Of a stretch of DNA of 56,510 nt, positions 52,803-56,510 are shown one piece after another. The position numbers were made by a program, and so were the translations under genes. Numbering within the stretch: the first letter of the stretch is position 1; each line of letters starts with the position of its first letter. The notes beneath the pieces were generated by a model that was not told the origin of the DNA, did not search any database, and saw only the letters and a program-made list of their open reading frames with translations. Source of the stretch: Fluviicola sp. (GTDB lineage: Bacteria; Bacteroidota; Bacteroidia; Flavobacteriales_D; Crocinitomicaceae); NCBI GenBank assembly GCA_002734085.1, contig NVXV01000020.1:1-56510 (forward strand), written 5' to 3'.

Positions 52803-53477
52803 ATGAAAAAAACAGTTTTAATACTTTTTACAGGAGCTATATTCGTTTCGTGCAACACAGAAGTCTCTGAAGAAAAAACAACTTCAAAAGCACCTCAAGA
52901 CAAAACCGAAAACGAAGAAGTTCACAATCTCACAGATTTAGATATTGAGTACACACCAATTTCCTCAAAAGAAGAAAAGATAGCTACAGCTTTACTAGCC
53001 GCGCCTGAAGCAAGTCGTGAAAACAGTACCGTAAAAGGATACAATAAAGAAGGGGAATTCGTAACTTTAAAAGAAGGAAACAATGAATTTATTTGTCTGG
53101 TCGACAATCCTAATCAAGATGGTTTTAGTGTTGCTTGCTACCACAAAAGTTTAGAACCATTCATGGCTCGAGGAAGAGAGTTAAAGGCAGCAGGAAAGGA
53201 CGGTCGTGAAGTATTTAAAATTCGCGAAGAGGAAATAAAGTCTGGAAAACTTGAAATGGGTGAAGCAGGATCTACGTTACATATTTATTACGGTCCAAAA
53301 GCTGTTTATGATCCTATCACAGGAGTAGTTCTTGACGCAAAATACCGTTATGTTGTTTACATGCCTTTTGCAACAGCTGAATCTACAGGGTTGCCAGAGT
53401 CTCCGATAGCTCCAAATCATCCATGGATTATGGATCCTGGGACTCATAAAGCACATATTATGATTTCTCCTATATAA
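52803..53477 (+). CDS. Conserved hypothetical lipoprotein
   Basis: This 224-residue protein has a lipoprotein signal with lipobox FVSC (Cys at residue 17), followed by an acidic linker (about 18-55). The C-terminal domain ends APNHPWIMDPGTHKAHIMISPI, which is rich in His and Pro and may be a metal or ligand site. I recognise no named family. It does not overlap its neighbours. Confidence 0.75.
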   Translation: MKKTVLILFTGAIFVSCNTEVSEEKTTSKAPQDKTENEEVHNLTDLDIEYTPISSKEEKIATALLAAPEASRENSTVKGYNKEGEFVTLKEGNNEFICLVDNPNQDGFSVACYHKSLEPFMARGRELKAAGKDGREVFKIREEEIKSGKLEMGEAGSTLHIYYGPKAVYDPITGVVLDAKYRYVVYMPFATAESTGLPESPIAPNHPWIMDPGTHKAHIMISPI

Positions 53478-53558
53478 AAAGGTAAAGCCTATTTACGAAA
53501 TACATTTTAGATAAACTAAAGAGTTTCTTCGGCTAGTATTTATAGGTCTATCAGAAGT

Positions 53559-53574
53559 CGAAAATTATTTTTCG
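53559..53574. repeat. Small hairpin upstream of the sigma operon
   Basis: CGAAAA-TTAT-TTTTCG forms a 6-bp stem with a 4-base loop. It may end the preceding transcript; it is short and AT-rich, so tentative. Confidence 0.35.
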
Positions 53575-53628
53575 ATAATTCCAACCTTTTAGATTCCAAA
53601 TTCGACTTTAAATTAGATACCTTATAAT

Positions 53629-54315
53629 ATGAAACACTTAGTTTTAATCTTAGTAATAGTTCTTTTAGCTTTAACAGCATGCAAAAAGAATGAACTTAAA
53701 AAACCAACAGATGTCGCTATAAGTATTGACATCAATCGGAATCCAAGTTCTGAAGGCCACCTCTCTTTTCATGATGGTTATATTCGTTTAGCTTCATTTA
53801 GCGTGGAAGGCGTTCGGCAAGAAGGAGCTGATGTAGAATTAAGTAAAGAGTTTGAACAAGGAAATCTTACTTATTTTAGCTCAAGCTCTCCCATCAATAA
53901 TTTAGATATTGACATTCCTCAAGGAAATTATACAGATTTAGATATTGCCTTTAACACTTTTGATGACAATGATGAAACTACAATTCGCGTAGAAGGCTTG
54001 TATACCAATCAATCTAATCAAACGTATCCCATTATTTTTGAATTTGCTTCGAGTGAATCCTTCAGTATTAATAGTGAGGCAGATGACGGAGGATCTATTA
54101 TCATCCTGGATAAAAACATAAGTTCTTCTGTTTTAATAAAACTAGATCCTGTTTACTGGTTTGATATTGTTAGCTATAACCTTTTTGACAATGCTAGTTT
54201 AATAGAAGTAAATGGATCAATGACCATTGTTGTAGATGAAAATACAAATGAAGATATTTACGACTTAGTTGTCGATCGTTTAGATGAGCAAACCTCATCT
54301 GTTTTTAGTAATTAA
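53629..54315 (+). CDS. Lipoprotein at the head of a sigma/anti-sigma operon
   Basis: The protein has 228 residues, with a lipoprotein signal and lipobox ALTAC (Cys at residue 18). The mature part is beta-rich with many Asp and Asn residues: DVAISIDINRNP, HDGYIRLASFSVEGVR and NNLDIDIPQGNYTDLDIAFNTFDDNDE. The last motif is of the kind found in DUF4382-like lipoproteins, though I do not insist on this. It lies 2 bp upstream of the sigma factor gene, so the three genes form one operon; it may be a signal input or a target of the regulon. Confidence 0.7.
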   Translation: MKHLVLILVIVLLALTACKKNELKKPTDVAISIDINRNPSSEGHLSFHDGYIRLASFSVEGVRQEGADVELSKEFEQGNLTYFSSSSPINNLDIDIPQGNYTDLDIAFNTFDDNDETTIRVEGLYTNQSNQTYPIIFEFASSESFSINSEADDGGSIIILDKNISSSVLIKLDPVYWFDIVSYNLFDNASLIEVNGSMTIVVDENTNEDIYDLVVDRLDEQTSSVFSN

Positions 54316-54317
54316 TT

Positions 54318-54878
54318 ATGAGTAGTTCAATTGGAAATAAAGACCAAATTACGGATGCAACTCTTGTGGAAGGGTGTATTAATGATGACCGAAAATATCA
54401 GGAAATACTTTATAAAAAGTATGCAAAAAAGATGTTTTCAGTATGTAAATCATACGCAAGAGACCGAGATGAGGCAATGGACTTTTTACAGGAAGGATTC
54501 ATCGAGGTTTTTAAGAAGTTAGAGAATTACAGGTTTGAAGGATCTCTTGAAGGATGGATTAGGAGGGTTGTAGTATTCAAATCGATTGACAAACTAAGAA
54601 AAGAAAAACGTTATCAAGAGGTTGTAAAAGCATTTGATGAAAAAGGGGTTAGCTTACCTGTAGAGTTTGAATTAGAAGAAACAAATTCCAATTCTAAAAA
54701 TAAAATCCGTGAACTCGTGGATGAACTTCCTGGAAAAGCAGGACTTATCCTCAAGTTATTTGTACTTGAAGGTTTAACTCATAAAGAAATTGCAGAACAT
54801 CTTGAAATTTCAGAAGGAACTTCAAAGTCCCAACTCAACAGAGCAAGAACTTTACTTAAGACGGCACTAGGAAAATGA
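54318..54878 (+). CDS. ECF RNA polymerase sigma factor
   Basis: This 186-residue alternative sigma factor directs RNA polymerase to a stress or surface regulon. Region 2 is seen in ILYKKYAKKMFSVCKSYARDRDEAMDFLQEGFIEVFKKL. Region 4 is the helix-turn-helix with LTHKEIAEHLEISEGTSKSQLNRARTLLKTAL (about 150-182). It lacks region 3, as ECF proteins do. Its stop overlaps the start of the next gene by 4 bases (ATGA), which is the usual layout for a sigma and its anti-sigma. Confidence 0.92.
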   Translation: MSSSIGNKDQITDATLVEGCINDDRKYQEILYKKYAKKMFSVCKSYARDRDEAMDFLQEGFIEVFKKLENYRFEGSLEGWIRRVVVFKSIDKLRKEKRYQEVVKAFDEKGVSLPVEFELEETNSNSKNKIRELVDELPGKAGLILKLFVLEGLTHKEIAEHLEISEGTSKSQLNRARTLLKTALGK

Positions 54879-56239
54879 GCGACAATAATAAAAATATTGA
54901 CGATATAATCAAAGGCGGTTTTGATGACGCGAATGATGACTTCAACCTAGATTCTTGGGATGATCTTGCTGAGCGTTTGAATAAAAATAAAGATTTGGAC
55001 AAATCTATATCGGCAGCTTTTAGTGGTTCAGAAGAAGAGATTCCCTCTTCGATATGGAGTAATATAAATGATGACCTAGATGTTAATACTGTCTGGAATA
55101 GAATTGATAAAGCATTAACAAAACGCAAAAGACGAGCCTTCATTTGGTGGAATGCTGCCTCCATTGCTTTTTTATTGATTTTAATAGGTAACTTTTTCAC
55201 AAAACTAGATTCCAATAATATGGTATCTAAATACAGGAAGGAATCCATATCTAGTTCTGATCATAGGGAGAGACAAATCGACATTAATAGCAAAACTCTT
55301 TCAGAATCAACAACAAAGGAGTTTGACAATAAGGACTTAACTCAAGGATCTGGGTCTGCGTCTGCGTCTTCTTCACCTGCAAATGACAATTACTCCGCTT
55401 TATTGGAAAAGAAGGAAATTAAAACTCAAGAAAACCTTAATTCGTTAGATCAGTTAGTGACCACCACTAGAAAAGACGATTATTTCAGGTATCCAGTATC
55501 TATGTTAGAGCCTTTATTGCCAAATTTTAATGTCCTTCTATTAGATACTCAGTTGGTTGCAGTTTCCAGCATTATAGATACAAATAATGTTCAAAGCGAA
55601 GTAGCGAATATTCAGCCAAAAGAAGAGCATGCAAAAAAATGGATAGTTGGTATAAAAGCTTCGTTAGTAAATAGTACTATACTCGACGGTCTTTCCAGTG
55701 AGGCAAATTCAGAAAATTCACTGGTTTCTAACAACTTCACTGTTTCCGTTAATCCTGCTCTATTCGCGCAGTATAATCTAAGTAATGGATTCTTCCTCCA
55801 ATCAGATGTTTATTGGAACTACAGAATTAAACGATCTGTTAACACTTATAACCAGCTAAAATACGTTTCAAAAACAACTGAATTAGACTACTTTAAGCTT
55901 AAATTAAATGCTGGCAAAAGTTTAAACCTTTCTCAAACTTCTGGAAAATTAAAATTAAATGTTGCCCTGGGGGGATATTGGGATTATCTCAAATCACAAC
56001 GAGAATATCGTAATCAAACATTAATAAGTGAACAAAAAAGCTATAAATCAAATAATTTTGGAATAGCATCAGAAATAGCAGTTCAACATGACTACAATCG
56101 ATTCTCATTCTCCTATGGGGCTCAAGTTGAACTTGGTCTTCAAAATATAAACGTGTCAAGTAATAAAAAACTGAATACATTGAACAGTGCGCGAACCTTA
56201 TCTTATGGACTATTCATGAGACTGGGTTACAGATTTTAG
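54875..56239 (+). CDS. Putative envelope-spanning anti-sigma factor with C-terminal outer-membrane barrel
   Basis: The 454 residues fall into four parts. Residues 1-85 are cytoplasmic and contain three short similar helices with a Trp (DSWDDLAERL, SIWSNINDDL, TVWNRIDKAL), followed by KRKRR. One membrane helix spans about 88-106 (FIWWNAASIAFLLILIGNFF). A linker of about 145 residues rich in Ser, Asn and Gln crosses the periplasm. Residues of about 252-454 form an outer-membrane beta-barrel-like domain (KKWIVGIKASLV at the start, FMRLGYRF at the end). The gene overlaps the sigma gene. Proteins of this type, dual membrane-spanning anti-sigma factors, have been reported in Bacteroides. It would pass outer-membrane state directly to the sigma factor. 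Confidence 0.8.
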   Translation: MSDNNKNIDDIIKGGFDDANDDFNLDSWDDLAERLNKNKDLDKSISAAFSGSEEEIPSSIWSNINDDLDVNTVWNRIDKALTKRKRRAFIWWNAASIAFLLILIGNFFTKLDSNNMVSKYRKESISSSDHRERQIDINSKTLSESTTKEFDNKDLTQGSGSASASSSPANDNYSALLEKKEIKTQENLNSLDQLVTTTRKDDYFRYPVSMLEPLLPNFNVLLLDTQLVAVSSIIDTNNVQSEVANIQPKEEHAKKWIVGIKASLVNSTILDGLSSEANSENSLVSNNFTVSVNPALFAQYNLSNGFFLQSDVYWNYRIKRSVNTYNQLKYVSKTTELDYFKLKLNAGKSLNLSQTSGKLKLNVALGGYWDYLKSQREYRNQTLISEQKSYKSNNFGIASEIAVQHDYNRFSFSYGAQVELGLQNINVSSNKKLNTLNSARTLSYGLFMRLGYRF

Positions 56240-56357
56240 TGTGAATATCATTGCCTCCAAACTAAAAAATTATTTATTTCTTTCAGAATTTTTCCAACCT
56301 ATGTGATTTAATATTCGGCTTATAATAAAGTATAATTAATTTTTAAAATTTTGCATT

Positions 56358-56510
56358 ATGAAAAAGACAAGAACAGTTTTAACAGTTTTATTAGCGGTAG
56401 GATTTATTATTGGAATAAGTTCGTGTAAAAAATACCGTAAATATGATGACGGAGAAGTTGTAGAAAACACATTTACAGGAAATTTTGATGTTGGGAGTAC
56501 AGGTTCAAAT
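56358..56510 (+). CDS. Lipoprotein, N-terminal part (cut by window edge)
   Basis: The frame opens at the ATG at 56358 with a lipoprotein signal peptide (MKKTRTVLTVLLAVGFIIG) and lipobox ISSC (Cys at residue 23). The mature part starts KKYRKYDDGEVVENTFTGNF and continues past the window. It follows the anti-sigma-like gene by 118 bp and may belong to its regulon. It cannot be assigned to a family. Confidence 0.65.
   Translation, partial: MKKTRTVLTVLLAVGFIIGISSCKKYRKYDDGEVVENTFTGNFDVGSTGSN

Noticed and set aside
1-56510. tRNA or rRNA genes
   Set aside because: I looked for tRNA-like arms and long conserved rRNA words on both strands and saw none; a tRNAscan run would be decisive.

Overview
The window is about 56.5 kb of AT-rich chromosome from a member of the Bacteroidota, most likely order Flavobacteriales; a Crocinitomicaceae/Fluviicola-like genome would fit, but that is inference. 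The reasons are: several secreted proteins end in type IX secretion (T9SS) sorting domains; many genes are preceded by the Bacteroidota -7 promoter word TAnnTTTG rather than by Shine-Dalgarno sequences; and family markers such as DUF4286-rsmA, the dut/nucleotidyltransferase/TPR/DUF4292/EnvC cluster and YwqK-repeat proteins are typical of the phylum. I saw no rRNA, tRNA, CRISPR array or prophage.

Layout. 1-81 is the tail of an IS1595-like transposase. 515-10369 holds an OmpA-like lipoprotein, an ABC exporter pair, an SDR oxidoreductase, DUF4286-rsmA, metG and an S9 peptidase. 10537-12339 is a T9SS-secreted protein with a strong terminator. It is followed at 12566-12967 by three tandem copies of a small terminator-ended element that I read as an undescribed small-RNA array. 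12966-23826 is mostly metabolic and housekeeping: a GT9 glycosyltransferase, fbp, a Crp/Fnr regulator next to two rhodaneses, a probable structured ncRNA, pdxA, an M42 peptidase, an aldo/keto reductase, a GT4 glycosyltransferase, an AI-2E-type permease and two short ssb genes. 24157-32424 has two outer-membrane proteins, lepA, a LysE exporter, a large YwqK-repeat protein, an MFS transporter and mgtE.

32495-40653 is an accessory minus-strand operon. Its first gene encodes a tail-fibre-like surface protein. Next comes a large T9SS-secreted glycoside-hydrolase-like protein, then repeated outer-membrane-protein/lipoprotein pairs, with two truncated remnants of the enzyme's 3' end. It looks like a tandem-duplicated and partly decayed secretion or glycan locus. 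40836-48115 contains fumC, a 52-residue membrane protein, a REP-like palindrome and the envelope cluster dut -> nucleotidyltransferase -> TPR -> DUF4292 -> EnvC, whose last four genes overlap. 48389-51014 has an acyltransferase-like membrane protein and a second secreted protein that shares an N-terminal four-cysteine domain with the gene at 39052. 51181-56510 has an acyl-CoA carboxylase beta subunit and lipoproteins. It also has an ECF sigma factor overlapping a gene for an unusual protein that carries an anti-sigma-like cytoplasmic segment, one inner-membrane helix and a C-terminal outer-membrane beta-barrel.

The best candidates for something undescribed are the triplicated RNA element (12566-12967), the ncRNA at 16969-17072, the envelope-spanning sigma/anti-sigma module (53629-56239), the decayed tandem cassette (32495-39021) and the shared four-cysteine domain.
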